A stretch of 36,474 nt of DNA from an uncultured Elusimicrobia bacterium (GCA_903879915.1 CAIRNJ010000044.1:1-36474); one strand, 5' to 3'; numbered from the stretch's first letter, positions 1 to 7,822 are shown. A program made the numbers and translations. Notes: generated by a model not told the origin, from the sequence alone.

Positions 1-90
1 CTCGGCGCAAGCCAGGCGGCGCATACTAAAATCCCAAGCAGCCGCAGGGGTGGTGCTCTCATGCGTCAATTATACACTAGGAGGCTGGAT

Positions 91-113
91 AAAAAAAAGC
101 CGCGCAAGGCTTT
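91..113 (-). terminator. Rho-independent terminator of the M28 peptidase gene
   Basis: Read on the minus strand just after the stop codon at 117, a 6-bp stem AAAGCC/GGCTTT with a 6-base loop runs into a tract of eight T. It would end the leftward peptidase transcript. The remaining bases to the window edge (1-90) show no gene I can support. Confidence 0.75.
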
Positions 114-116
114 CAG

Positions 117-1253
117 CTACTGCCGGGGCAGTATGCCGGCCGCGTGGGCGGCCGCCGCGGCGTAGCTCCTGGTCACCTGCAGATAGAAGGGCCAGGCGAA
201 GGCGGACACTTTGTCGCTGGCGGTGTGCCAATGGGGGTTCCAGTGGTCCTGCTCCTCGGCGCTGAGCATGGCCGCGTGATACCCGTTATTCCAGAAACTG
301 CCGTGGTCGCTCCAGTTATCGCCGATGGCGACGTTGACGGGTGTCAGCCCGGAGATAGAGTAGGTCTTTATTGCGTCCCGCCACAGACTGAAGATTGCCA
401 GGTCGCCGCCGCCGGGGTCGTGCCTGGGCGCGCGGGTGTTCATTTCCACTATGTGCTGGTCCGACTCCGGGGGATCGTAGGCCAGCGCGTCGGCCTGGAT
501 CATGGCCACGATGTTCTCGCCCGAGGCCTTGCTGCGGGCGGCGTAGCCGGCCGAGCCTATGCGGCTGCATTCCCAGGGCGCGTTCTCCTCGTCGCCGAAA
601 AAAGCGAAGCGTATCGTCCGTTCGAACTTCCTGCCGGCGAAAGCCCGGGCCAGGTAGAGCGTGGCGGAAACTCCGGACGCGTTGTCGTCCGCGCCGGGGG
701 CGGCGCCGGTCCACGGGAAGCTGTCGAGGTGCGCGCCGACCACCACGATCTCGCCGGCTTTAGTGGTGCCGTTTATCTGGCCGATGATGTTGCGGCCCGG
801 GGGAGCGCCTTTCTCGCCGGGGAAAGCCTGATAGGCCACCGAGTCCAGCCCGTACGCCAGCAGGTGTTCGTACACGTACTGCTCGGCCATAGCTATAGGC
901 TTGCCGGAGTCGGAGGAGCGCGTCTTGAAGGTGTAGGGGGCGCCGCCTATCAGCGCCGGAGTTTCACCGCTGAGTTCGGCTACCGCGGGTTCCAGTTCGC
1001 GCCGCGTAACTTTTTCAAGCATCGCGTTCACCGCGGGATCGTATGTTACGGCCGCGTTAAGCGCGCTGACCCCGGCGTATCGTCCTTCGAGTTCCGGCGA
1101 AGCGCGCCCCGGCAGGGCTACTTCAGCCCTGTGCTTTAAAGCCGGGCTGTCCGCCTGAAACGGGTCGTCCGTAAGACCGTCCCGCGCGGGACCGGCATAT
1201 GCCGCGCCCGAAAGCGGGAACAGTAAAGCTGCCAGCGCGGCAGTGAGTTTCAT
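117..1253 (-). CDS. Secreted M28-family zinc metallopeptidase
   Basis: A 378-residue exported peptidase of the M28 (aminopeptidase Y/S) family, which removes N-terminal residues using two zinc ions. Residues 1-20 form a signal peptide ending AYA. The M28 metal set can be read in order: H175 in GAHLDS, bridging D190 in GADDNASG, the general base E222 and ligand E223 in GDEEN, D255 in QADALAYD and H343 in HWHTASDK. Residues 25-150 are the usual weakly conserved N-terminal part. The gene stands alone, with its own terminator. There is no Shine-Dalgarno before the ATG; a TATACT box lies 7 bases upstream (1261-1266), so the mRNA may be leaderless. Family and active site are clear; substrate preference cannot be told from sequence. 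Confidence 0.9.
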   Translation of the reverse strand: MKLTAALAALLFPLSGAAYAGPARDGLTDDPFQADSPALKHRAEVALPGRASPELEGRYAGVSALNAAVTYDPAVNAMLEKVTRRELEPAVAELSGETPALIGGAPYTFKTRSSDSGKPIAMAEQYVYEHLLAYGLDSVAYQAFPGEKGAPPGRNIIGQINGTTKAGEIVVVGAHLDSFPWTGAAPGADDNASGVSATLYLARAFAGRKFERTIRFAFFGDEENAPWECSRIGSAGYAARSKASGENIVAMIQADALAYDPPESDQHIVEMNTRAPRHDPGGGDLAIFSLWRDAIKTYSISGLTPVNVAIGDNWSDHGSFWNNGYHAAMLSAEEQDHWNPHWHTASDKVSAFAWPFYLQVTRSYAAAAAHAAGILPRQ

Positions 1254-1260
1254 TACTGTA

Positions 1261-1266
1261 AGTATA
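1261..1266 (-). promoter_or_regulatory. -10 box of the M28 gene, possibly leaderless
   Basis: On the minus strand TATACT ends 7 bases before the ATG at 1253, so transcription would start at or next to the A of the start codon. No convincing -35 hexamer is visible in the GC-rich sequence upstream. No Shine-Dalgarno is present. Confidence 0.45.
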
Positions 1267-1391
1267 ACCTATTGCACCGGCCCGCGGGATGGGACGGAAG
1301 GCCCCATATTCGAAGTCTTTAGCCCCCCTGCGGCCCGGGCCGTTAGCGCCGTTATCCTTTCGGCCGGGCCGGCGCGGCCGATACGGACAAA

Positions 1392-1420
1392 TTGACAACG
1401 GCGGGGGAAACTGGTAAATT
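1392..1420 (+). promoter_or_regulatory. Sigma-70-type promoter for the 1448 gene
   Basis: A perfect TTGACA (1392-1397) is followed after exactly 17 bases by TAAATT (1415-1420). The predicted start is near 1427, giving a leader of about 20 bases with an AGAAAGGGG ribosome-binding site before the ATG at 1448. It is the clearest -35/-10 pair in the accessory region. Confidence 0.75.
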
Positions 1421-1447
1421 TATTTTCAGATTTCAGAAAGGGGCCCT

Positions 1448-2176
1448 ATGAAAAAAACGATGTTCCTCCTGGTTTTCTCTGTTCTCCCTGCCGCGCTGGC
1501 CGCGCAGACGCCGGCGCTGTCCCAGCTGGGCGGCGCGGCGGCGGTAAAGGCCGATGATATCGCCCGGTTAGCGGTTCTGGCGGCGCCTGCGCCTGCGCAG
1601 GACAAAGGCACCATGATATTGCTGGACCCGCGCACCGGCAAGACCTTTACGGCTATCTCCGCCGGCGGCGGGTTCATCGTGGCTTCCACGGGCCAGTTCG
1701 TCCCGGCCGTTTATAACGGTTCCGGCTATATCCTTCCCTCCGGGCAGTACCTGCCCATGGTGGGCGGCAGCCGTTCGGAGCGGGCTAACCCGGGCCTCGG
1801 CGGAAAGTGGATAGGCTGGGGCGATTGGACCTACCAGGGCTCCGGCACCCATTGCGATACCATGAGCCTGGAGTTCGAGGACGGGACCGATTATCTTTTC
1901 CGCAAGAGCGGGTATTTCGACTGCGGAGTGGTGGCGCTTAACGTGGACCCCGCGCGCTACGTTAAAAAAGGCACGCAGCTGCTCGACGAGAACGGCGCGG
2001 TGGCGGGCTCCTATGAAAATAACGTGATAACGCTTTACGAGGCTTACAGCGAAACTATAGACATAACGACCGTCATCAGGGTCAACGGACTGCATTTCGA
2101 CTATTCCGAGATCTGGAACAAGAAAGACGGCTCCGAACTGTATAACATACAGGGGCGCCTGTTCACCGGCGGCTAG
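1448..2176 (+). CDS. Secreted protein of unknown function (242 aa)
   Basis: I do not recognise this family. Residues 1-19 are a clean signal peptide (MKK, hydrophobic core, LAAQ cleavage region), so the product is exported. Residues 55-105 are rich in Gly, Thr, Tyr and Pro with a hydrophobic/turn alternation (FVPAVYNGSGY, LPSGQYLPM), suggesting a small beta-rich module. Residues 118-242 look like a second beta domain with two cysteines, C136 and C159, that could form a disulfide in the periplasm. There is no membrane anchor or lipobox. The gene is a single unit: strong promoter at 1392, good Shine-Dalgarno, and a perfect hairpin terminator at 2202. The ORF is surely real; the function is open. 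Confidence 0.8.
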   Translation: MKKTMFLLVFSVLPAALAAQTPALSQLGGAAAVKADDIARLAVLAAPAPAQDKGTMILLDPRTGKTFTAISAGGGFIVASTGQFVPAVYNGSGYILPSGQYLPMVGGSRSERANPGLGGKWIGWGDWTYQGSGTHCDTMSLEFEDGTDYLFRKSGYFDCGVVALNVDPARYVKKGTQLLDENGAVAGSYENNVITLYEAYSETIDITTVIRVNGLHFDYSEIWNKKDGSELYNIQGRLFTGG

Positions 2177-2201
2177 GCAGAACAGCGTCATGGTCATACG
2201 G

Positions 2202-2230
2202 CCGCCGGGGAAGCCCGGCGGTTTTGTTTT
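2202..2230 (+). terminator. Rho-independent terminator after the 1448 gene
   Basis: A perfect 8-bp stem CCGCCGGG/CCCGGCGG with loop GAAG is followed by TTTTGTTTT. It lies 25 bases after the stop codon at 2176. Confidence 0.9.
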
Positions 2231-2300
2231 AGTGCCGCCGGGGCGGGATATCATACAATACTGAATGCGGAAGAGCTTAACGGCACAGGCTGGAGGAAAG

Positions 2301-2909
2301 ATGCTTAAAATCACGGCTTTTAACGGCAGCGCGCGCAAGGACGGGAATACGGCCATCCTGCTGAAGGCGGCGCTGGCGGAAATGGAGAAGAAGGGGTTCG
2401 AAACGGAGCTGGTGCAGCTGGCCGGCAGGCCGCTGCGCGGCTGCACGGCCTGCAACGGCTGCTTCAAGAGCAAGGACAAGAAATGCGCGCAGCCGGACGA
2501 CGGGCTGAACGGCTACGTGGCGAAAATGGAAGCTTCCGCCGGAATACTTATCGGCTCTCCCACCTATTTCGCGGACGTGAGCAGCGATACCAAGGCGCTG
2601 ATAGAGCGGGCAGGCTACGTGAGCATGGCCAACGGCGGGCTGTTCCGGCGCAAGGCCGGCGCCGCGGTGGTGGCGGTGCGGCGCGGCGGGGCCGTGCACG
2701 CTTTCGACACCATAAACCATTTCTTCACCATAACGCAGATGATAATCCCCGGCTCTAACTACTGGAACGTGGGCGTGGGCCGGGCCATAGGCGAAGTGGA
2801 GAACGATACGGAGGGCATGACCACCATGAAAGTACTGGGCGAGAACATGGCCTGGCTGCTCTCGAAACTGCACGCCGCGCCGGCAGGGAAGGGCGGCGGG
2901 GAAAAATAA
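2301..2909 (+). CDS. NAD(P)H-dependent FMN reductase-like flavoprotein with Isf-type Cys motif
   Basis: A 202-residue flavodoxin-fold protein of the NADPH-dependent FMN reductase / iron-sulfur flavoprotein group. The FMN-phosphate loop is GSARKDGNT (residues 9-17), and GSPTYFADVS (85-94) is the second flavin-contact loop. Residues C48, C51, C54 and C62 form CX2CX2CX7C, matching the compact motif that binds a 4Fe-4S cluster in archaeal Isf proteins; simple FMN reductases lack the full set. The start is set at 2301 because GGAGGAAAG lies directly before it; an in-frame ATG at 2265 has no ribosome-binding site. A TACAAT box at 2254-2259 may be its -10. It ends 20 bases before pepF. It probably moves electrons in the cytoplasm; partner and physiological substrate are unknown. 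Confidence 0.85.
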   Translation: MLKITAFNGSARKDGNTAILLKAALAEMEKKGFETELVQLAGRPLRGCTACNGCFKSKDKKCAQPDDGLNGYVAKMEASAGILIGSPTYFADVSSDTKALIERAGYVSMANGGLFRRKAGAAVVAVRRGGAVHAFDTINHFFTITQMIIPGSNYWNVGVGRAIGEVENDTEGMTTMKVLGENMAWLLSKLHAAPAGKGGGEK

Positions 2910-2929
2910 AGAGCGGCCTTCAGGAAACC

Positions 2930-4807
2930 ATGAAAGAATACAGATCGTTTTTTTGTTTATTGCTGCTGTCCGCCGCCCTGAGCGGCGGCCGGGCGGCCGC
3001 GGTGGAAAGGGCGGAGGTGCCTGAAAAGTACAAGTGGAACACCGCCGACCTTTATCCGGGCGACGCGGCCTGGGAGAAGGATAAAGAAGCGATCTCCGCC
3101 CGCATCCCGCGGCTGGCGTCCTACCAGGGGAAACTGGGGCTTTCCGGCCGGGACCTGTTCGCGGCCATCGACGCCAAGATGTCCCTGATGCAGGACCTCA
3201 ACAGGCTGCAGGTCTACGCGAGCATGTGCAGCGACGGGGATACGCGCGTGAGCAGGACCTGGCAGATGAGCCAGGCCGCTACCGACCTGGGCACGAAAGT
3301 GGCCGCGGCCACGGCCTACCTGGAACCGGAGGTAATAGCCCTCGGCAAAGAAAAGATAGACGCTTTTATTGCGGCAGAACCGCGGCTGGTCCCGTACACT
3401 GCCTGGCTGGCCAGGGTTCTGCGCTACGCGCCGCACACGCTGGGCGCGGCCGAAGAGCAGGTGGCGGCCCAGGCCGGGCTGCTGACCGGGGCCGCGGATA
3501 ACGTGTATTCCGCTTTCACCAACTCCGACATGCCCTATCCCTACGTCAGGCTTTCCGGCGCGAAGGAGGTGCGGCTCGACGCGCAGGCGTACACGCTGTA
3601 CAGGGCTTCTTCGAACCGGAGCGACCGGAAAAAGGTTTTCCGGGCTTTCTGGGCGGAATACAAGAAATTCGAGACCACGCTGGGCACCACGCTCAATTCG
3701 CTGGTCAACGCGCACATCTTCAACAAGAACGTGCACAAGTTCGACAGCTGCCTGGAGGCGGCGCTGTTCCAGGCCAACGTGCCCGCGGCCGTTTACCGCA
3801 GGCTGATAGCGGACGTGAACGAGAACCTGCCCACCCTGCACCGCTACATAAAGCTGCGCGCCCGCATACTCGGCCTTAAGCGGATAGGCTACGAGGACCT
3901 GTATTCGCCGCTGGTGAAAGAGGCCGACCTGGTCTATACCCCGGAGAAAGCCAGGGAGCTGGTATTGAAAGCGGTGGCCCCGCTGGGAGCGCAGTACGCG
4001 GCCGACCTTAAAAAGAGCTACGACGAGCGCTGGGTGGATTTTATGCCCAGCACGGGGAAACAATCCGGGGCCTACAGCACCGCGGTTTACGGCGTGCACC
4101 CGTACCAGCTGCAGAACTTCACCGGCAGCTACGAAGAAGTTTCCACGCTGGCGCACGAATCCGGGCATTCCATGCACTCGCTGCTGTCGAGCCGGAACCA
4201 GCCTTATGTCACCAGCGATTACGAGATCTTCGTGGCGGAGGTGGCCTCCACGCTCAACGAGGAGCTGCTGCTGCGCTACCTGCTGGCGCGGACCAGCGAC
4301 AAGGCCGTGAAGCTTTACCTGCTCGGCACCCGGCTGGACGGCCTGCGCCTGAACCTGTTCCGCCAGACGCTGTTCGCCGAATTCGAGCTGCGCATGCACG
4401 AGCTGGCCGAGCGGGGCGAGCCGCTGACAGGCGACAAGCTGACCGGCCTTTACCGCGGCCTGCTTAGGAAGTATTACGGCGCCGACCAGGGGGTCTGCGC
4501 CGTGGACGACCTGTACGGCATTGAATGGGCCTATATCCCGCATTTTTATTCTAACTTCTACGTTTTCCAGTACGCCACCAGCGCCATGGCGTCCGCGCTG
4601 CTGGCCGACTCCATCATGGCGGAGGCCGCGGCCGGCCGGTCCACGGCCAGGCGGGACGCTTATCTTAAGATGCTTTCGTCCGGCTCCTCGAAGGAGCCGA
4701 TAGAACTGCTCAGGGACGCCGGCGTGGACATGACCACCTCCGCCCCGTTCAAGGCCGCGATGAAAGAAATGAACGAGACCATGGACGAGATGGAGAAGCT
4801 GCTGTAA
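2930..4807 (+). CDS. pepF: Oligoendopeptidase F (M3B family) with signal peptide
   Basis: A 625-residue zinc oligopeptidase of family M3. The catalytic motif HESGH is at residues 409-413 and the third zinc ligand is E437 in VAEVASTLNE. The C-terminal block with HFYSNFYVFQYATS is also typical of PepF. The N-terminal helical domain (about 35-220) starts at the familiar KYKWNTADLYP. Unlike the usual cytoplasmic PepF, residues 1-24 form a signal peptide (hydrophobic CLLLLSAALSGG, then RAAA before the mature start), so this enzyme probably trims peptides in the periplasm. It follows the flavoprotein gene by 20 bases and may be co-transcribed. Family assignment is firm; export is inferred from the leader. 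Confidence 0.93.
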   Translation: MKEYRSFFCLLLLSAALSGGRAAAVERAEVPEKYKWNTADLYPGDAAWEKDKEAISARIPRLASYQGKLGLSGRDLFAAIDAKMSLMQDLNRLQVYASMCSDGDTRVSRTWQMSQAATDLGTKVAAATAYLEPEVIALGKEKIDAFIAAEPRLVPYTAWLARVLRYAPHTLGAAEEQVAAQAGLLTGAADNVYSAFTNSDMPYPYVRLSGAKEVRLDAQAYTLYRASSNRSDRKKVFRAFWAEYKKFETTLGTTLNSLVNAHIFNKNVHKFDSCLEAALFQANVPAAVYRRLIADVNENLPTLHRYIKLRARILGLKRIGYEDLYSPLVKEADLVYTPEKARELVLKAVAPLGAQYAADLKKSYDERWVDFMPSTGKQSGAYSTAVYGVHPYQLQNFTGSYEEVSTLAHESGHSMHSLLSSRNQPYVTSDYEIFVAEVASTLNEELLLRYLLARTSDKAVKLYLLGTRLDGLRLNLFRQTLFAEFELRMHELAERGEPLTGDKLTGLYRGLLRKYYGADQGVCAVDDLYGIEWAYIPHFYSNFYVFQYATSAMASALLADSIMAEAAAGRSTARRDAYLKMLSSGSSKEPIELLRDAGVDMTTSAPFKAAMKEMNETMDEMEKLL

Positions 4808-4850
4808 GGGAATGGGACAGGCTGCTTTTTTTAGTTGGACCGGAGGATGA

Positions 4851-5390
4851 ATGCTGGCATCTGGCGTGCTCTACATAGCGGCGGTACTGCTCCTGCCGGC
4901 GGCCGCGCCGGCGGGCGAAAACCTGGCCGCCGCCGAGGGCGTGCCCCAGAGCTGGTGCTTCTGCCTCCAGTACACCGGCGGCCTGCCGCCGTATTTCCTG
5001 GCCCGGCTGAACCCTCCCGCGCCGGAATGCGCCAAAATGAAATACGTGGATAACGGCAAGGCCCCGCAGGAGAACGGGCTTTTGACCTGCGACGAACTGA
5101 AGAAGTGCGTTATCGATTCGGCGCGCTATCTCGGGAAGAAAAAAGTGCTGGAGGAGAAGACCGCCCAGGCGAAGGCCAGCCTGGCCGCCTGCTGCGCTTC
5201 CGTCGGGAAGAAGAACGCCGCGGAGCCGTGCTCCAACAAGTGCGTCAGCGACTGGGAAGGGATCCTGAAACTGCTGGCGGCCGAAACGGAAAAGCTGGAG
5301 AAGGCCGAGCAGCGGGTCTGGGCGCGCTGTCCGGCCGGGCCGTTCAAGGCCGGGAAAAAAAGCAGGAACAAAAAGCTTTCCGGTAAATAG
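4851..5390 (+). CDS. Exported cysteine-rich protein of unknown function
   Basis: A 179-residue protein I cannot place in a family. Residues 1-21 are a signal peptide (hydrophobic YIAAVLLLPAAAPAG). The mature part has ten cysteines (36, 38, 60, 80, 86, 114, 115, 127, 131, 160), an even number that suits five disulfides in an oxidising compartment. Residues 95-120 and 135-158 are charged helices, and the last 15 residues are strongly basic (KAGKKSRNKKLSGK). The start at 4851 has GGAGG four bases upstream; an ATG at 4847 opens a different frame. It lies 43 bases after pepF with no terminator between, so it may share that transcript. Alternative start GTG at 4866 is possible. Confidence 0.75.
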   Translation: MLASGVLYIAAVLLLPAAAPAGENLAAAEGVPQSWCFCLQYTGGLPPYFLARLNPPAPECAKMKYVDNGKAPQENGLLTCDELKKCVIDSARYLGKKKVLEEKTAQAKASLAACCASVGKKNAAEPCSNKCVSDWEGILKLLAAETEKLEKAEQRVWARCPAGPFKAGKKSRNKKLSGK

Positions 5391-5459
5391 CCGGGTGAAA
5401 GAACGCTTTTGCGCGCCCGCCGGGAAGAACGGCGCCGCTGCGCAGCTGTTCCCGGGCGC

Positions 5460-5489
5460 AAAAAAAAGGCGCGGCCCGCGGGCCACGCC
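5460..5489 (-). terminator. Rho-independent terminator of the chagasin-like gene
   Basis: On the minus strand a 9-bp stem (one G.U pair) GGCGTGGCC/GGCCGCGCC with loop CGCG is followed by eight T. It lies 21 bases after the stop of the leftward gene. A second, bulged 11-bp hairpin (5413-5459) follows it directly and could stop rightward transcripts weakly, although it has no T tract on the plus strand. Confidence 0.85.
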
Positions 5490-5510
5490 TTCCGGTTCCG
5501 GCGCTGCCGG

Positions 5511-5951
5511 TCAGAACATTACCGCTTCCAGCCTGAGCGAGAAGGTCTTCGCGGGGTTTGAATTCTCCCACCAGGGCCTGGTATAGATCAGGCGCACGGT
5601 CTCCGCGCCCATCTTGAGGCACTTCACTTTGAATACGCGCGTGCCGCCGGCGCCCACCATGCCGCCCGGGGAGTGCGTATCCCCGGCGGGAACGAACTCG
5701 TTGGAGAGCAGCTGGAGCTTGTCCGCGTTCAGGTTGTCCACCATCCACATGAACCCGGTGGTCGGATTCTCCGGCAGCCGTATCTCCACCACGCTGCCTA
5801 TCTGTACGGCCACGGTCTGTCTGTTGTAGCTCTCGTCGAAATATTCCGGCAGGTTCGGGGCCATTATTCCCATCCCGCCCGCCGCCGTCTGCGCCCGTAA
5901 AGGCGCCGCAACCGCCATCGCAACCAGCATTAGAGCCGCTATCTTTCTCAT
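5511..5951 (-). CDS. Chagasin-type cysteine protease inhibitor (I42 family), exported
   Basis: A 146-residue protein of the chagasin/ICP family (MEROPS I42), tight inhibitors of papain-like C1 proteases. Its three inhibitory loops are visible: NPTTGF followed by W (62-69), GAGG (100-103) and RPWW (125-128), within the expected beta-sandwich length of about 110 residues. Residues 1-20 are a signal peptide, so it acts outside the cytoplasm. An AGGAG ribosome-binding site lies nine bases before the ATG. The gene converges with the cysteine-rich gene and ends in a strong terminator. No papain-like protease is encoded in this window, so the target may be elsewhere in the genome or in a host or competitor. 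Confidence 0.92.
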   Translation of the reverse strand: MRKIAALMLVAMAVAAPLRAQTAAGGMGIMAPNLPEYFDESYNRQTVAVQIGSVVEIRLPENPTTGFMWMVDNLNADKLQLLSNEFVPAGDTHSPGGMVGAGGTRVFKVKCLKMGAETVRLIYTRPWWENSNPAKTFSLRLEAVMF

Positions 5952-6083
5952 TGTGTTTTTCTCCTGTACCGCTAAATTGTCCCTCGGCTATAAGTGTAAA
6001 TAAATACCCGGCGGTCCCGTAACGGCCATCCGGTCTATCCGGGCGGGGTTTTTAGGCCCGCCTCGCCTGGGCACTAAGTTCTA

Positions 6084-6095
6084 TGACCGCGGTCA
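6084..6095. promoter_or_regulatory. 12-bp perfect palindrome upstream of the methyltransferase gene
   Basis: TGACCGCGGTCA reads the same on both strands and is centred about 50 bases before the predicted transcription start of the gene at 6140. It could be an activator or repressor site. A GC-rich 12-mer palindrome can also arise by chance. Confidence 0.3.
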
Positions 6096-6124
6096 AAGCG
6101 CCGGCGTAAAATGCCGCGCGGGTT

Positions 6125-6133
6125 TGGTAGAAT
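6125..6133 (+). promoter_or_regulatory. Extended -10 promoter, leaderless arrangement
   Basis: TGGTAGAAT is an extended -10 (TGn plus TAGAAT) that ends six bases before the ATG at 6140. Transcription would begin at the start codon itself. No -35 element and no Shine-Dalgarno are evident. The same TTTGGTAGAAT string recurs before the gene at 11327. Confidence 0.5.
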
Positions 6134-6139
6134 AACAAT

Positions 6140-6910
6140 ATGGAGCATAACAGGACCGCGGGGGAGCTCGGGGTAGGCAGGCTGGTGTACGAGGCGGACC
6201 TCTACGACGGGCTTAACGATTTTTCGCACGATGTCCCGTTCTACCTGGAAGCGTGCCGGCGGGCCAAAGGGCCGGTGCTGGAACTGTGCTGCGGGAGCGG
6301 GCGGCTGACGCTGCCCCTGCTGAAGGCGGGGATAAACGTAACGGGGGTGGACTTCACTCCCTCCATGCTGGCCGCCGCCAGAAAGAAAGCTTCCGAGCGC
6401 GGCCTGCCGGACGTTTTTATCAAAGGCGACATGCGCCGGCTGAACCTGAAAAGGAAATTCAGGCTGGTCTTTATTCCGTTCAACTCCCTGCAGAACACTT
6501 ATACGGTCGGGGACGTGGAAAAGGTGTTCGCGGCCGTCCGGGCCCGCCTGGCCCCGGGGGGGCGTTTTATCTTCGACATCTTCAATCCGAGCATCGGCTA
6601 CATGGCCAGGCTGGCGAAGCTGCAGAAAGGAAAATACAAGTTCCGCACCCGGGCGGGGCGCCGCGTAGTAATAGACGAGGTCTGCCGTTACGACTCCGCC
6701 GCCCAGGTCAACAGGGTCACCTGGATCCACCACGTGGACGGCGGCCGGCCGGTAGCCCAGAAACTGGATATGCGCTGCTTCTACCCGCTGGAAATGGACG
6801 CGCTGCTGAAATATAACGGCTTTGAAGTGCTGCGCAAGTACGGCGGCTACGACAAAAAGCCTTTCTCGTCCGCGGCCAGGAAGCAGATATACGTCTGTAG
6901 AAAAGCCTGA
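6140..6910 (+). CDS. Class I SAM-dependent methyltransferase
   Basis: A 256-residue Rossmann-fold methyltransferase of the Methyltransf_25/UbiE-like type. Motif I LELCCGSGRL is at 47-56, the acidic residue ending strand 2 is D71 in GVDFTP, and motif IV is the FIPFNSLQNTY segment (about 111-121), followed by a LAPGGRFIFDIFNP motif. The C-terminal 80 residues form a beta extension seen in many small-molecule methyltransferases of this group. The acceptor cannot be deduced. The gene has no Shine-Dalgarno, and its probable -10 box lies six bases before the ATG. It is followed 35 bases later by the pirin gene on the same strand, so the two may be co-transcribed. Confidence 0.88.
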   Translation: MEHNRTAGELGVGRLVYEADLYDGLNDFSHDVPFYLEACRRAKGPVLELCCGSGRLTLPLLKAGINVTGVDFTPSMLAAARKKASERGLPDVFIKGDMRRLNLKRKFRLVFIPFNSLQNTYTVGDVEKVFAAVRARLAPGGRFIFDIFNPSIGYMARLAKLQKGKYKFRTRAGRRVVIDEVCRYDSAAQVNRVTWIHHVDGGRPVAQKLDMRCFYPLEMDALLKYNGFEVLRKYGGYDKKPFSSAARKQIYVCRKA

Positions 6911-6945
6911 CGGCGGGAGCTGGCCCGGGGACCGGAGTGCACACT

Positions 6946-7794
6946 ATGGAATACAGGAAGCTTAAAGCGGTGCTCGAGGGAAGTTACGTGCTGGAGGGGG
7001 CCGGGGTGAAGCTGAAGCGCATCTTCGGTTTCGGCGATACCGCGCTGACCGATCCTTTCCTGCTGCTGGATAATTTCGGCTCGGGTGACCCCAGAGATTA
7101 TATGGCCGGGTTCCCCTGGCATCCCCACCGCGGCATGGAGACCATCACCTATATGATAGAGGGAGAGGTGGCGCACGGCGATTCGCTGGGCAACTCGGGC
7201 GTGATAGGTTCCGGTCAGGTGCAGTGGATGACCGCCGGCTCGGGCATAGTGCACCAGGAAATGCCCAAGGCTTACGAAGGCACTATGCGCGGTTTCCAGC
7301 TGTGGGCCAACCTGCCCAAAAAAGAAAAAATGACCCGCCCCCGCTACCGCGACATTCCCGCCGGCGCCATGCCCGAGGTAAGCGGGAAGGGTTATAAACT
7401 TAAGATCATCTGCGGCGAGTACGGCGGCGCCGAGGGGCCGGCGCGGGACGTAACTATAAAGCCGTGGCTCTTCGACGTACAGGCCGCGCCCGGAGCGGAA
7501 TTCACCCTGAAGATCAGGCCCGAAGACAACCTGCTGTGCTGCGTTTTCGGGGGCGGCGGTTTTTTCGACCGGGAAAAGACCCGGGCGCTCGCGCCCGGCC
7601 AGCTGGCCGTGCTGGAGGGCGGCAGCCGCCTGGCCTGCTCCGCCTCCGGGGAGGGCCTGCGGTTCATGCTCATCGCCGGCAAGCCGCTCGGGGAACCGGT
7701 GGCCTGGCAGGGGCCGATAGTCATGAATACCGAGGCCGAGCTGCGCAAGGCTTTCGAGGAGTACCGCAAGGGCACTTTTATAAAAAAATACTGA
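6946..7794 (+). CDS. Pirin family protein (cupin)
   Basis: A 282-residue bicupin of the pirin family. Four metal ligands match the family: H59 and H61 in HPHRGMET, H103 and E105 in GIVHQE. The C-terminal half carries the pirin_C domain with GKPLGEPVAWQGPIVMNT, normal for full-length pirins. Some relatives (E. coli YhhW) are quercetin dioxygenases and others modulate pyruvate dehydrogenase or transcription, so a precise role is not given. The ATG at 6946 is preferred over an in-frame GTG at 6937 because CCGGAG sits at the right distance before it. It converges with the pseudouridine synthase gene, with 28 bases between the stop codons. Confidence 0.92.
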   Translation: MEYRKLKAVLEGSYVLEGAGVKLKRIFGFGDTALTDPFLLLDNFGSGDPRDYMAGFPWHPHRGMETITYMIEGEVAHGDSLGNSGVIGSGQVQWMTAGSGIVHQEMPKAYEGTMRGFQLWANLPKKEKMTRPRYRDIPAGAMPEVSGKGYKLKIICGEYGGAEGPARDVTIKPWLFDVQAAPGAEFTLKIRPEDNLLCCVFGGGGFFDREKTRALAPGQLAVLEGGSRLACSASGEGLRFMLIAGKPLGEPVAWQGPIVMNTEAELRKAFEEYRKGTFIKKY

Positions 7795-7822
7795 GCGAAA
7801 GCGGCGCCGGCGGCTGCTGCGG

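Noticed and set aside
1-90. Partial gene at the left edge
   Set aside because: No frame with a recognisable product or ribosome-binding site is seen in these bases.
144-1139. 331-codon plus-strand frame opposite the M28 peptidase
   Set aside because: The minus-strand gene has a signal peptide, all zinc ligands and a terminator; the plus frame has none of these.
2957-4543. 528-codon open frame on the minus strand
   Set aside because: It is antisense to pepF, with composition typical of a shadow frame and no domain or ribosome-binding site.
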